Shown here: in pieces, positions 35,972 through 47,339 of the stretch | Position numbering within the stretch: position 1 is the stretch's first letter | Layout: each line of letters opens with the position of its first letter | DNA from: Trichoplax sp. H2 | Taxonomy: Eukaryota; Placozoa; Uniplacotomia; Trichoplacea | Length of the DNA: 64,000 bases | Assembly (NCBI GenBank): GCA_003344405.1 | Contig: NOWV01000039.1 | Coordinates: 62,001-126,000 of the forward strand | Direction: 5' to 3' | Translations under genes and position numbers: made by a program | The notes under the pieces: model-generated | Databases searched by the model: none | Told to the model about the DNA's origin: nothing | The model's input: only the letters and a program-made list of their open reading frames with translations

Positions 35972-38325
35972 TATCTTTCAGCAATGGTTCCGATTTTGTG
36001 TAGATATAGCGAAAGGAGCTGTAATAAAAAATATTCAGGTTTTAGAGTGACATTTCTGACTTAATCCTAGACGCATTAAACGAATTTATTGGATTTGGAC
36101 ATTAATTTATTACAATGATAAATTTTCGAGGAAGGCTTCAGTAAGTTACGATTTACGTTTATTAGTATGATTCAATCATTTAAGGCTATTTACTCGTATA
36201 TTTGTTAAATAACGGTAATATTCCTACTCAAAGTCTTAGTCAAAATAACTTCTGTAATATAGGGGAGGGGGTAACAGAGTATAATGTCTAATTATTGTGG
36301 ATAAATTGAAACAATACTATATAGTATTTATTGAGCAGGTTTAGTAACATGAGATAAAATCAGTTTAAATAGACAAAACTACTTATACGGTATCAGACAG
36401 TCACTGAGTGAGCATATCAAAGAACAATGTGCGTTTCCGTATCAGGTTCCAATTACAATTTAATTTATTAATCATTGATTATGTTAACTGTATCTTACAT
36501 TCTCAATTGCAATGCAATTCACGTCGCCTTTTACTGTAGGTGAAGATAACTTTGCAAGAAAATAATTGGCAGTCCACAATATTATTGATTGTATTTGATA
36601 TTAGTCCACAGGAACAAATTTCATCACGACTCATAAATTAAAGCTTAATAATCAGTTACATAAAAGAGAAATAAGTATTCTAGTGATTCGACGTAAATCA
36701 CCCATACCCTTGCCTGTAAATATACTTAAATGTGAATTGAACAGTGGATAGTATTCAAAAAGTAATGCATCCCTTGATTCACATAAATTATAGCAGTAAA
36801 TGAGTTCAAGGCGTGGAGAAAATAGTCACATAAATAATTGCTACTTATCGTGATTGGTTCATTAATCCGTATTGATTACAGTATACTCATACGTCATAAT
36901 TTACTCATGATTGCTCTAATCATCATATCTCATTGTTATGCAAAATCAAAATTATTCCAAGTTAGCAGATTCTCGCTTTTGCATATACACTTTCTGGTAA
37001 TCCTAGATTCTGAATTGTTATGTACGGTAAAGGCACGAATTGATTTCACCTTCAGTTTGTGTTTTATTAATAATTTTAAGTATGTATTACGAATTCATGT
37101 AGAAATTGGAGCGAAAGATCAGCCGAGACTAGAGCAACAAAAATACTAGCTGTTGGACTGTTGCACTTAACTGTCGCTAGTGCAAGACAGATAGCTTTAG
37201 ATTGTTATAAATTTTAGATTTAGAATTTTGCTAAAAATTAAGTTAAATCGTGTACAGTAAAGTTTAATTTTAAAAATCGCGTCTTTGATCATAGTCATGA
37301 TCAAGAATATTGCAATAATGTTAGCATTAATATTTTACTAATAAATAACATTTCACTAGATCTGGACGCTATGATTGAGAACTGTAGTCTACATTGTATA
37401 AGGATTATGGGTAATATCTATCCATACAATCTTACTAGAAACGCCAGGCCATACAGGCATTTTATGTACCATAAAATCAATTTTTCCATGAAGGTATGAA
37501 TGGGTGTCACCGTACCGTGTTCATTGCATGTACGCGTATAACGATAGTCAGCTCAACATTTGAGGCGAGTAATACATTTTCTTAAAAGCAAGTTATGATC
37601 TCTGTTGCGTAACATTATTGATAATATCGAATAAACTAACAAGGTAGACACTATCCACTGACAAGTAAGAGACCGTAAGAAAATCTGTTCTAGCTTCGCT
37701 ATTAATCATATTAGATTACTAAACGGGAATTTCTAATAGAGTATAGTAAGATTACAGAATATTGCCGTTACCAGGAGGGCATTTCTAATTTTGACGGCAT
37801 CTCCACCGAATATAAAATTTTCAAAGCTTGCATAAGTGCATTAACTCTGCTTACCGTACACATAGCCTAATATGCACTTCCATGGCAGCTTAGTGGGGCC
37901 CTAAAACATATACAGTACACGTAAACGTAAAATAATTTTTGGTGTCAATTACGGTCGTTCCTTTTATTTCACTTTTAACAACAGCTTAAGTAGTGGTGTA
38001 CGATATCATGGAAGGCACGTACAGTACTACACGGTACTGCATATACTAATAATACAGATGATCTATTGCAAATTCGTGCTAAAAATAATTTCTCAAAAAA
38101 GTATGCTTACTATTTATTAATTCAACAATAAAATTTGTTTGGCTAGTGCATATTTGCAGTCTAAATGCATTTTCTTCTAAGCAATATTAGTGACTACATT
38201 AGGTGGACGTAGACTTTAAAAAATCGAATATGCACGACTCTTAGTAAATTTAAATTATGACACACGGAAGGTGGTAATACAGTATGAAGTATTTCGACAA
38301 TAATGATTCATGCAACACAGTCGAC
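35972..38325. other. Intergenic, no gene seen
   Basis: AT-rich spacer. The longest frame (36838-37149, 103 codons) starts with TTG, has no recognizable domain and reads as random hydrophobic sequence. Small GTAC-type motifs appear near 37910 and 38020. Confidence 0.45.
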
Positions 38326-38538
38326 TTAGTTCATACGGCCACTAATTTCTTCTCTCAGTCTGCGTGCCATTTCGTACTTTTCATTGACTTCGTTCCTTAT
38401 CCATTCGGGATCAACTTCGTTGGGGCCGATCAAACTTCCACCGTTCAGGGGTTCATCCAAATTGACAACCTGTTCACCATCAGCATTTACCGAAAAGATG
38501 ATCGCAAAGACCAAGCAGACAACCAGAAGGGCCTTCAT
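38326..38538 (-). CDS. Small secreted protein, possible peptide precursor
   Basis: This single exon encodes 70 aa with a strong N-terminal signal peptide (MKALLVVCLVFAIIFSVNADG). The mature part is acidic, lacks cysteine, and contains an Asn/Gly/Pro-rich segment (LNGGSLIGPNEVDP) followed by a charged helix-like end (NEKYEMARRLREEISGRMN) and a TAA. RR and GR pairs could be processing sites, which would release a short LREEIS-amide, but spacing and composition are less typical than in the 25.4 kb gene. The ATG directly follows a TTATAG that could be a 5' UTR acceptor. Base composition is visibly less AT-rich than the flanks, as expected for coding sequence. The family is not recognised, and a plain secreted protein is equally possible. 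Confidence 0.68.
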   Translation of the reverse strand: MKALLVVCLVFAIIFSVNADGEQVVNLDEPLNGGSLIGPNEVDPEWIRNEVNEKYEMARRLREEISGRMN

Positions 38539-39584
38539 CTATAATCACGATTAATAATAATATAATTGAATGCGATAGATAAGATTAGAGAATAAACTAG
38601 GAATTGTACCATTACGATATGCTGTTGATATCATATGTTGTTAAAATCAAAGCACTTAATAGCTTTTTTCCTTTTGAAGTATCTGAAACGAAAATAACTA
38701 CACCATACTCTGTTGTTACCATTTCTTTTCTTAGATGTTCCTGACTGTACAGTACTATTAAATATAGAATTATAGATACTGTATACTGTATACGGTTCTA
38801 CTGTGCACCTGAATCCAAACTATAAATATCACTCACTAAAGCCGTAGGCGTATATTGGCATTTCTTAGCATAAAAAACTGTCAAGAACCTCTACTAAATT
38901 CTACAAAGGCCATAATGAGAATGTTGACTGTATAGCAAAAAGTAGATACGAAACAGATACACAACGACGAGCTAGTGAGTGTAAGCATCGAATTCAGTTC
39001 ACAAAATTCAATGTCCTTTGTGATGCCTGTTGTACGCGTATGTGTGTCTCGCCAAACAGATTGTTTTTTATTAATTCGATTTTCCATTTACAAGTGATCG
39101 ATTACATTACTAAAATAGGAAAAGGGAAGCCTATCGAATGATATATCAAAAATAACAACATATAATCATCGCGACGCGGTTTCAATAAATTAATAAGAAA
39201 TAAAATGGAAGCAGTAAATCAGGATTCAAAGAGTGAAGATAGAGAACAAAACATTGGATAATCAATTTTCCAAGTCATATCAGCTTTTGTACAGGCCATG
39301 TTGAGCAAGAGAAGATGAATCCTACACGCGTTTGATAGCATCAATAATGCGATTACTGTACAGTATGTACTACAGCAGTGGATCATTCTAAGGCTTCCTT
39401 ATACGAAGTATTTCTCTATGAAAATAATCTTCCAATGCTTTTTATAACTTACTTTCTTCCTACTTTTTTTCCTTACAGAATTTCTCAAGCAAAATAACAG
39501 CCAAATTCGTCGAAACGATGACGTTCATGTAGTAACCAATCTTCCAATAAGGCCTAGTACTTATACTGACTACACAAGTCACTG

Positions 39585-39770
39585 ACCTACTACAGTATGT
39601 AGACTGTACTGTACTGAATCTGTTTTGCCGTCAAGCCCAGTACTGTAGTAAAGCAGTGCAGTACCAACTCTACTCAGTACCGTAGTACAGGACACTACCA
39701 GTACAATGTAGTACAGTACTGTCAATTTTTGGCAGGACAAATCAGAATCAGCGTGCCATGCAGTACGTGG
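39585..39770. repeat. GTAC-rich palindromic repeat cluster
   Basis: Dense TACTGTA / TACAGTA / GTACTG motifs on both strands over about 185 bp, of the same type as 31641-32310 but without regular tandem units. Confidence 0.7.
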
Positions 39771-40160
39771 CACTTGCTATCCGTGGTACTAAGTTATGAC
39801 ATGAAAAGACGCGCAGCAGCACAAATACGAACTAGGTCGAGATGAAAGATAGGACTGTACTGTATTCTCTGGAAACTGCTACGCAATACAGTCGTAGTGT
39901 ACAATGTACAGGAGAGTCCTAACAGGCTCTTGCCTCATGTTCATCAATTTTAGTCGTCAATTTTATTGCTAAGACATTGATGATGACAGATTATTTACTT
40001 GACTTCGTGTTCATAACGTAATATTGACTGCAGTTAGTGTACTTGTACTGTTTATCCATGGTTTTATCCTACCCCCATGTATTGACATTTTTTATTGATT
40101 TGTTACTGTACTGTACGTCTAGTATACCGTCATGCACCATAGTACTGTTTAGCATCGTCG

Positions 40161-40194
40161 TTTAATTAATGAATTAATTAACGGTTAATTAACT
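40161..40194. promoter_or_regulatory. Cluster of TTAATTAA palindromes
   Basis: Three TTAATTAA cores in 34 bp, two of them nearly mirror images around a central GA. TAATTA is the core bound by many homeodomain proteins, so a regulatory site is possible. In AT-rich DNA chance occurrence is also plausible. Confidence 0.3.
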
Positions 40195-40314
40195 GGCTGT
40201 CATTAATGTATCACGTGCAGAAAGGAGAAACCACTGACACTTCAACTTCTAGAACGTCATACCGTAGTTTCAGAAGGAAGGAAGGAATACTGTCTTGGCA
40301 ATTTTCAGTTCAAG

Positions 40315-40455
40315 GCTACAGTACGTACTGTACAGTGTATAGTGTACAGTACAGTACATGTACTGTAAGCTACAGTATCACTGCACTACAGTACAGTACT
40401 GTACGGTGTACAGTACACTGTACTCTACTCTACAGTACAGTGTACAGTACACCAC
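40315..40455. repeat. GTAC-rich palindromic repeat cluster upstream of CDC23
   Basis: About 140 bp made almost wholly of GTACTGTACAGT-type overlapping palindromes, about 620 bp before the CDC23 start. The open frame 40206-40514 that crosses it is an artefact of the repeat. Confidence 0.8.
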
Positions 40456-41079
40456 TCTGGACGACTGGCGGTAAATACAAAAAATCTTCCATCAATTTAA
40501 TAAGATTAGGATAACATCACCATTGCTGTCCTTTAATTAAAGCTAAGAGGAATTTCCTATTTCATGGCAAGTGCCAATCGCCATTGCTAGCGTTCTCAAC
40601 GTTGACTTGTTACATTCAAACTAGCCTACAATCACTACGGTAATTATACAATGTCTCCGTTGCAAGATTTGATAATCCTTTTCTTCGACAAATAGTACTG
40701 TATTATACTAGGGTGCAATGGCTCGTGCAGTTGGACGAGTATCTTCTTGCTGGAGGTTTTCATCATTTATTGGACAGGATATAGAATCGATCTTTTTCCA
40801 TAAGTAATTTACAAAATAATAATCTGCTATTCAGAAATGTGTCAGTTTGCCTTGAAATGGATACTTTGGTATACCGCTAAATTCTCTCTGGTATCATTAT
40901 GGACAAGAGCTAAAGCTTCAATCACTTTCTCACTTATTTCATTCACGTTACACGTATAGCCAAGTGAATACCATTTGGCAAAGTTACATACGATAATTTT
41001 GACTACCTATACCTTGAAGCTGCAAAAATATCCAGGCTGATACGTGCTTTCTTTTATTACTTCGTCATGTTTCAGAGTG

Positions 41080-44000
41080 ATGCCTCACGATTCATCAATG
41101 AAGCAAGAAATTCTGTGGGAAGCACGAGAATGTTCCAATAGAGGTTTGATCCATGCATGCAAATGGTAAGGTGATGTCGCATAGTGTACATTGTAATCAA
41201 TAGAACTATAATGAATCAAACAGCACTATAGGCCGTCGATCCACTTACTAATGTAAATGGATATTACATTTAACAGGTTGGCAGAACTTGGCAGTCATTT
41301 GTCCAGCTCAGAGGCTGATAAATTATCGTCAACTGTTTTGACGGAAGATGATAACTTTGAAACTGAATATGACCTTTATTTGCTGACAAAATCTTATTTC
41401 GACTGTAAAGAGTATCAACGTGCATATAAGGTTTCATCTAACTGTAAAAGCCAAAAGTTGTATTTTCTGAGATTGTATTCATGGTATATGGTAAGTTGAT
41501 GAAAAGGTGAACGATTTGAGTAGTTTATGTATGTAGTAATGAGATTTTCCTAAGGTTCAATACTTCTGATATGTGCTAAACATTTCAAAAGTTGAAATGT
41601 TCACTGATTAGAATGAAATATTGGCAACTAATGTTTGTAATATTATCCATACGCCTTGTAGTCTGGGCAGAAAAAGCAACGTGATGACCAAGTTGGATTT
41701 ACATGTAAGGGCCGAAAAACACTGCATTTTCCCAGCGTTATTTAACTTATATACATACCTGGTCAAATATCAACTATTTAATAATTATAAGCTATTAATA
41801 TTTATTATTAAAAAGTAACTTACTACTAATTAATTAGCGGTAGACAAGGTTTGCAATCAAGAGTTGTATAAATTAGAAAAAGAACTGAAAGAGAATTTAC
41901 CCTCATTGGATGGATACTGTCTATATTTGTGAGTTTAATATTTTTACCTTCAAAGAAATGTAGTAAATAAATCTTGATTGAATAATAAATTTTCTGATCA
42001 AGGCAGACAATGATTGATCATTCATGTTATATTTTCATGCATTGGTATAGATACGGCGTTGTTCTAAAAGAATTGGATTTCAAAGAAGAAGCAATTAAGA
42101 TTTTAGTTGATGCCATCAATAAACGCCCTTTATTATGGTGTGCTTGGGAAGAATTAATACCTTTATGCTCCGATGTAGAAATGGTAGGCGATATAAATTG
42201 AGACAACGGAGCATGCATATGATATTCTCCATTAGCAGAAATATACTAGGAAGGTATATGGTAAAGTCAATTTGATCAAAGTCCTTCTAATGAGCAAAAT
42301 TGTACAACGTTCTACAGGTAATGTCATTATCCTTACCGGATCATTGGATTAAGACTTTCTTTTTAGCAAGTGTTCATAATGAGCTGCATTGCGCTGAAGA
42401 GGCACTGGTTTATTGTCAATCCTTGAAAGACCTTGGTTTTCAATCAAGTTTACATGTGAAGTCCCTTATTGCATTTAGTTACTATAATGTTAGAGGTTAG
42501 TTCACTTCTTTGCATCCGTAAGATCACCTTATAAAATTAACATGCAGTGACTTGCTAAATCATTAAAAGGAAATTAACCCGCTTTCCATGCCATATAGCA
42601 GATTGGCATACCTTTATTAGACATCATAATAAATAATTTTACTATCAGTTACAACGTTTTTCGTAGGTATTAAATGCACTATCTTTATTACGAATAATTA
42701 ATTGATCGTTGGATACATTTCTCGCTTAAAGATTATGACAATGCCGAAGATTATTTCGAAGAGCTTCATAAGGCATATCCTCTCCGCTTGGAAAATATGG
42801 ACATTTACTCTAATATATTATACGTCAAAGTAGGTTATATTTGATAAACCTAAATTTTCTAATTGTAGTAGTCTTGAAGTATAAAATCATCCGAGAAGAT
42901 GTGTTTACTGTATTTTTTTTGGTATCCAGGAAAAGAAGATTGAACTATCTGACTTAGCTCATCATGTTTCGTCAATCGACAAATTTTCTGTAATTAGCTG
43001 CTATGTTGTAGGTAAATGAGATGAGTTTATATTATTCGTCGTTAATTTCCGGTAGAAACATTTTACATTAGAAATTCTAAACTATGATAATTGCCCTTCA
43101 TATTAATTTCAAAATCTTAAAGTTTTCTGATCTGAACTTTTATTTTAAATAGTCAACAGTAGCGCATCGGCCATTTCCTATTAGAATTAAAACGGCTTAC
43201 ACGCTCTTTAGATATATAAATTATTTGTGTTTAGATTAATGTGATTCCATGTAAAATGCCACAGTATCAGGAATGTCCATGTTTTGTTTAAAGTGTTGTT
43301 GCTACTGATTACTTTACGTACAGTTGATCATTTTCCCATTGCACTTTTATCTGTTCTATATTTGATGGTTGATTTATATCGTAGGGGGAGTTGTGATATT
43401 TCTAGATTTGGTAGCGTTCCGGAGTTGATAAAAATATAATTAGAATAGGAGATTGTACTTTTACAAATGAGCAGTTCATGATTTATTTTTCATGCTAATT
43501 AACCTTTCTGACTTAAAATTACCAGTTATTACATTTTCATCACGAGTATTCTTTCGTAAAATGTAAATGGTTATAAATAATTTCTTGGTGTATACTGTAG
43601 TCGTACCCATTATGATTTTTTGTTTTGTTCGTGCCATCTAGGTAATTATTACAGTTTAATTGGACAACACAAAAAGGCCTTACGGTATTTCCAGCGAGCA
43701 CTTACTCTGAATCCAAGATATTTATTTATCTGGACATTAATTGGACATGAATATATGGAATTAGCAAATACTTCAGCCGCGATAGAAGCTTACCGAAAAG
43801 CGATTGGTAAATTATAGGCTTTGCTTGCATAATTAGTCGTTAAAATTATGATCTGTAGGGAATTGATTTATATTTCATGTGCGATAAATGGCTAGAAATA
43901 AATCGAAATGACTTCAGGGCCTGGTATGGCTTAGGACAAGCTTACGAAATTTTAAAGATGCCTTACTATAGTCTATTCTATTATAAGCGAGCTCAAGCTT

Positions 44001-44992
44001 TAAGGTATAGTCAAGGGGTATTAATTTATTATTTAAATGCTACAACAGATATTCTAATCAGTCATTAACTGACATACAGTACAGCATTCGACAAGTAAGT
44101 TAATGGACATTTTACATTTTATTTTGGCCGAAAGACCAAATGATTCTAGAATGTGGACTGCACTTGGCGATATTAATATAACAATTAATAAGTTGGACGA
44201 TGCAAAGCGGGTAAATTATGTTAAAGAAGGGTTTAATAAATCTATTCGCAAAAATGGTAATATTAATCAACTCATATTTCCCTTCTTGATGCATCATGTC
44301 ATGCGGTAGTGCTTTTTAAGAGCATTGTCTGTAGGTGTAGTGGTAGGGGACACGTGCTTAAAGTTAGCCAGGTTAGTGCGTATTCAGTCATAAAATTGGT
44401 AATAAAGCTTTCCATAGAGTTGCTTACCTGTAAAGGTTTCACATTTGTAGATTAATGGAAAAGTCAGGAGACGAAAGTGGAGCAGAAGTATATTTCTTAC
44501 GCTTCATCGAAATTAGTACTTCTTCTGTAGCTGTAAGTGTTACGAATAGGTGACATGAATTTAATGAGTAATATCAAGTATGAGGCTGTAGTTTACAAGT
44601 GTGATGCTGTATATTACATTTAAAGGGGGCTCAAGGAAAAGATACGTATCTTTGCCATCGATACTTAGCAAATTACTACCTAAAAAAGGCAAACTATGAT
44701 TCAGCGTTATACCATGCCCAAAAGTGCTGTGAATTCACGGAGGTATTGATAAAGTACTGTTGTATGATATATTCTATGCGAGATATTGCAAGGTAGAATT
44801 CTTGTTCTTTACTGTTCTTTTTAGACGTGTGAGGAGGGAAAATCAGTCCTGCTTCAATTGTCTAGATTAGCACCAACCGCCAAGCCAGTTAGTAACTGGA
44901 ACAATGTATCAAATCTAGATGAAGATTATCAGAATCAATCCTCAGTTATGAACTTAACTGATATTGGCGAAGATTCCATGGCTTTACCGTAA
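41080..44992 (+). CDS. CDC23: Anaphase-promoting complex subunit 8 (TPR protein)
   Basis: Fourteen exons, all phases closing, encode 549 aa (human about 597): 41080-41165, 41277-41490, 41849-41928, 42051-42183, 42318-42495, 42732-42829, 42930-43011, 43642-43806, 43896-44004, 44135-44210, 44310-44371, 44451-44532, 44626-44742, 44825-44992. APC8/CDC23 hallmarks run in order: the N-terminal [10 protein letters not shown] helix, [109 protein letters not shown] and YHAQKCCEF. These are stacked TPR repeats. The protein is a scaffold of the APC/C ubiquitin ligase that drives mitotic exit. Start: the ATG at 41080 gives an N terminus about 25 residues shorter than human; an additional upstream exon is not excluded. 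The human mid-protein insertion (GEKKKDDE region) is missing here. Confidence 0.95.
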
Positions 44993-46606
44993 TTTAGAAG
45001 TCAAAATTAGTTACTTTATGTATGTAAAAGCAATACTAGCAAAATACCGGAAATATTAGTTTAATATGCAGTTATATTAAATGATGCCCAGCGATCGATG
45101 CGTTCTATAATCGTTATAAAAATACGTACATACTACACCTACGTACTATTTCAGTTACTACTTTAAGATGGCTTTGTTGATTCGCGCCTAGCGTTAACAT
45201 TATGTCATTCGCATTTTCTGTAAAAGCAGTAATCAAGTTAGCGTTTCATATTTTATATATTAGGTGGCTGAGATCTTGGTCATAGTTGTATGCATATTCT
45301 TTTAATACCCTAGCTCGATATTAGATATTTATTTCTAAATGTAACCTTTAAATTATGGAACATAAGAATTTGTTGATTTATTATATTAAGGATGTGTATA
45401 AAAACTTATGTTTGACATTTAGACTTGATGAAGATATGCATCCGCGTATCTGGGAAATTTTATTACAATCAATGGTTTAATAAAGTTACTGTAATAAATA
45501 TGACTATCAGATCATACGTTTTCTAAAATCTGTGAATTTGTATATGGGAATATCTGCATTAGATTCACGGATAACAAAAATTTAAAAATTTGATGTATGC
45601 CATTGAAATATAAGTACTACTAAAAAATTTACGTTTATCAATTTCAAGGACGAGTCAGTTTTTAACGAGTATTAGGTTTTGACTGTAGGTAAGTATTTAT
45701 GATATGATCTAGTATGAAGACAGATTCATTACAGAATAGCGCCATAGTATTAGCTTTTTATTATAAGAGGACTAATTAAAACTAGGTTGATTCTAAATTA
45801 CTTGACGTTTAGGTTTATCTATTGAAGGCCATCATGAACTTGGTCAATAATTAATTCCTACAATCGCTACGTTATAAGTGAACATCATAATCAAAATATC
45901 TAAAATCATTTTTAAGTTGACGAATTTTTCAACTGAATGCCCATTTTCTCTAATACGTTCGGCCTATCTTTTAGCGCAATCAAAGTATTTTTTTATATCA
46001 AATTGGTTTTCAGCAATGAAGCAAATGGGTATAGGCAAACTATTACGCACAGATTTTTAATTTGATATTAGCTCGTAAATAGGTGTACAACTTTCATTTG
46101 TGTACATGTGCTATCAATATTGACAAAATCAGTCTAGTGTAAGAATTGACTATTATTGATGCTGAAATAAAATAAACTATTATTATTAAGCTATACGCCT
46201 GTGACCTCGTCTATTCTAAATGGAAATTATAGTATCTGCCAAAGGAAAAATACTAGTAATTATGCGCCTCGACTATAGCCGATGTAGTTAAATAATTTCT
46301 ATGGCAGTTTCAATTTAAAAGGGCACAATAGCTGGAAGGTTTTATAATCCTCTGGGTTAAGTTATCAATATAATTGATCGGCTTACGTCTACAGCTACTC
46401 GCTTTAATTATTATATTCTCGCATCCTCTTATAAAAAATTATTTCGTGTCTAGAATTTATAAATTCAAAATTGTTTATTATTAATTACTTACGCCCACAG
46501 AAAAGTGGCTATTTGAACCTTCAATATCTTACGGAAGAATGGTATTTTTTTTATTTCGCTACCCAGCTAGTGTTGATAATCTGATTAATTTCACTCAATA
46601 TCTAAA
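44993..46606. other. Intergenic between convergent gene ends
   Basis: No gene seen between the CDC23 stop and the minus-strand exons that end at 46607. Frame 45878-46060 lacks support. Confidence 0.4.
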
Positions 46607-47339
46607 CTAAAACTTTGAAATAGGCTTCATTTTTTCGATAAATTCGAAAAGCGAAGATGGAAATGGGAATTTTTCAATTCTCCATGTGAAATCCGACTCT
46701 GAATCTGCTCCGATAACCGCAAAAGCTAAATCTTTATTTGTCTTCAACACGAAAAATGCGCTGTATTTTACTCACTGTCAATAACTTCGTAGATCATAAT
46801 GGAAACTTTATACTGTAGACTAACACCAATTATAATATTAATTTATCGATTCGGCTTCGGTATTTGTATTAAATAACATAATACACTGAAGTGATTTTTC
46901 TCGATTTGACTGTTGAAAATTAAAATTTACTTTTCCCTTCTTCAAATGCAATAGTCCAAAGTATTATTAGTGCTCCTGTATATCCTTGCTAAGAAAGTCT
47001 ACAGATCCTTCGTGATCGATGTAAAAAAACTGCTTTGAAATTTCTTTATTTACAGTATATTAATATACGTATAAATGATGAGATGCATTGTAAGAAGCTA
47101 AAAAACATGGAATTTTAATCCGGCATGCCACTATGGCCGATTTTAAATTAAAAGTACTACAATAATACTAAGTGATTCCATTAATACTGCAATAAGAATA
47201 CTCATTAAAAAATTATCGATCTTGTCTTAAAATCAACAGATATAATAAATTGAAAATAATTAATGTTGTAATCTTTAGGTCAGCGCACAAAAATTTTGCC
47301 AAGTGTTTCTATGGCTGATTTGACAGCTTTAATACTATA
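46607..47339 (-). CDS. Unidentified gene, 3'-terminal exons
   Basis: Three phase-compatible minus-strand exons appear: 47289-47339 (YSIKAVKSAIETLGKIF), 46931-46988 (QGYTGALIILWTIAFEEGK) and 46607-46770 (IKYSAFFVLKTNKDL, then FTWRIEKFPFPSSLF, ending KPISKF and TAG). The phases are 0, 0 and 1, and the middle exon's borders (CTTAG/CAAGG, GAAAA/GTAAAT) are good; the first exon's donor (GTGCGC) and the last exon's acceptor (GTGAG/TAAAA) are weaker. Composition is richer in GC than the flanks over the last exon. I do not recognise the family. FTWRIEKFPFP faintly recalls a motif in the ciliary protein DPCD, but the rest does not match. No start codon or upstream exon could be fixed; a candidate exon on the same strand lies at 51411-51506, but a link is unproven. 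Confidence 0.45.

Larger units (their letters stand above)
38539..41079. other. Intergenic with GTAC-repeat clusters, between two divergent genes
   Basis: GTAC-type palindromes occur near 38745-38795, 39357-39375, 39585-39770, 39855-39910 and 40315-40455. A run of TTAATTAA-type sites lies at 40161-40194. A 29-codon frame starting ATGGCTCGTGC near 40716 could be an upstream exon or nothing. No conserved gene is visible. Confidence 0.5.

Noticed and set aside
36838-37149. 103-codon frame with hydrophobic sequence
   Set aside because: Starts at TTG, no recognisable motif, composition like surrounding AT-rich spacer.
38284-38544. 86-codon plus-strand frame over the small secreted protein
   Set aside because: Antisense shadow of the minus-strand frame, which alone has a signal peptide.
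40206-40514. 102-codon open frame
   Set aside because: Most of it runs through the GTAC repeat block; no domain, signal peptide or splice support.
40716-40805. 29-codon frame starting MARAVGRVSSCWRF, reminiscent of a targeting peptide
   Set aside because: Too short, no downstream exon joins it, and the CDC23 model does not need it.
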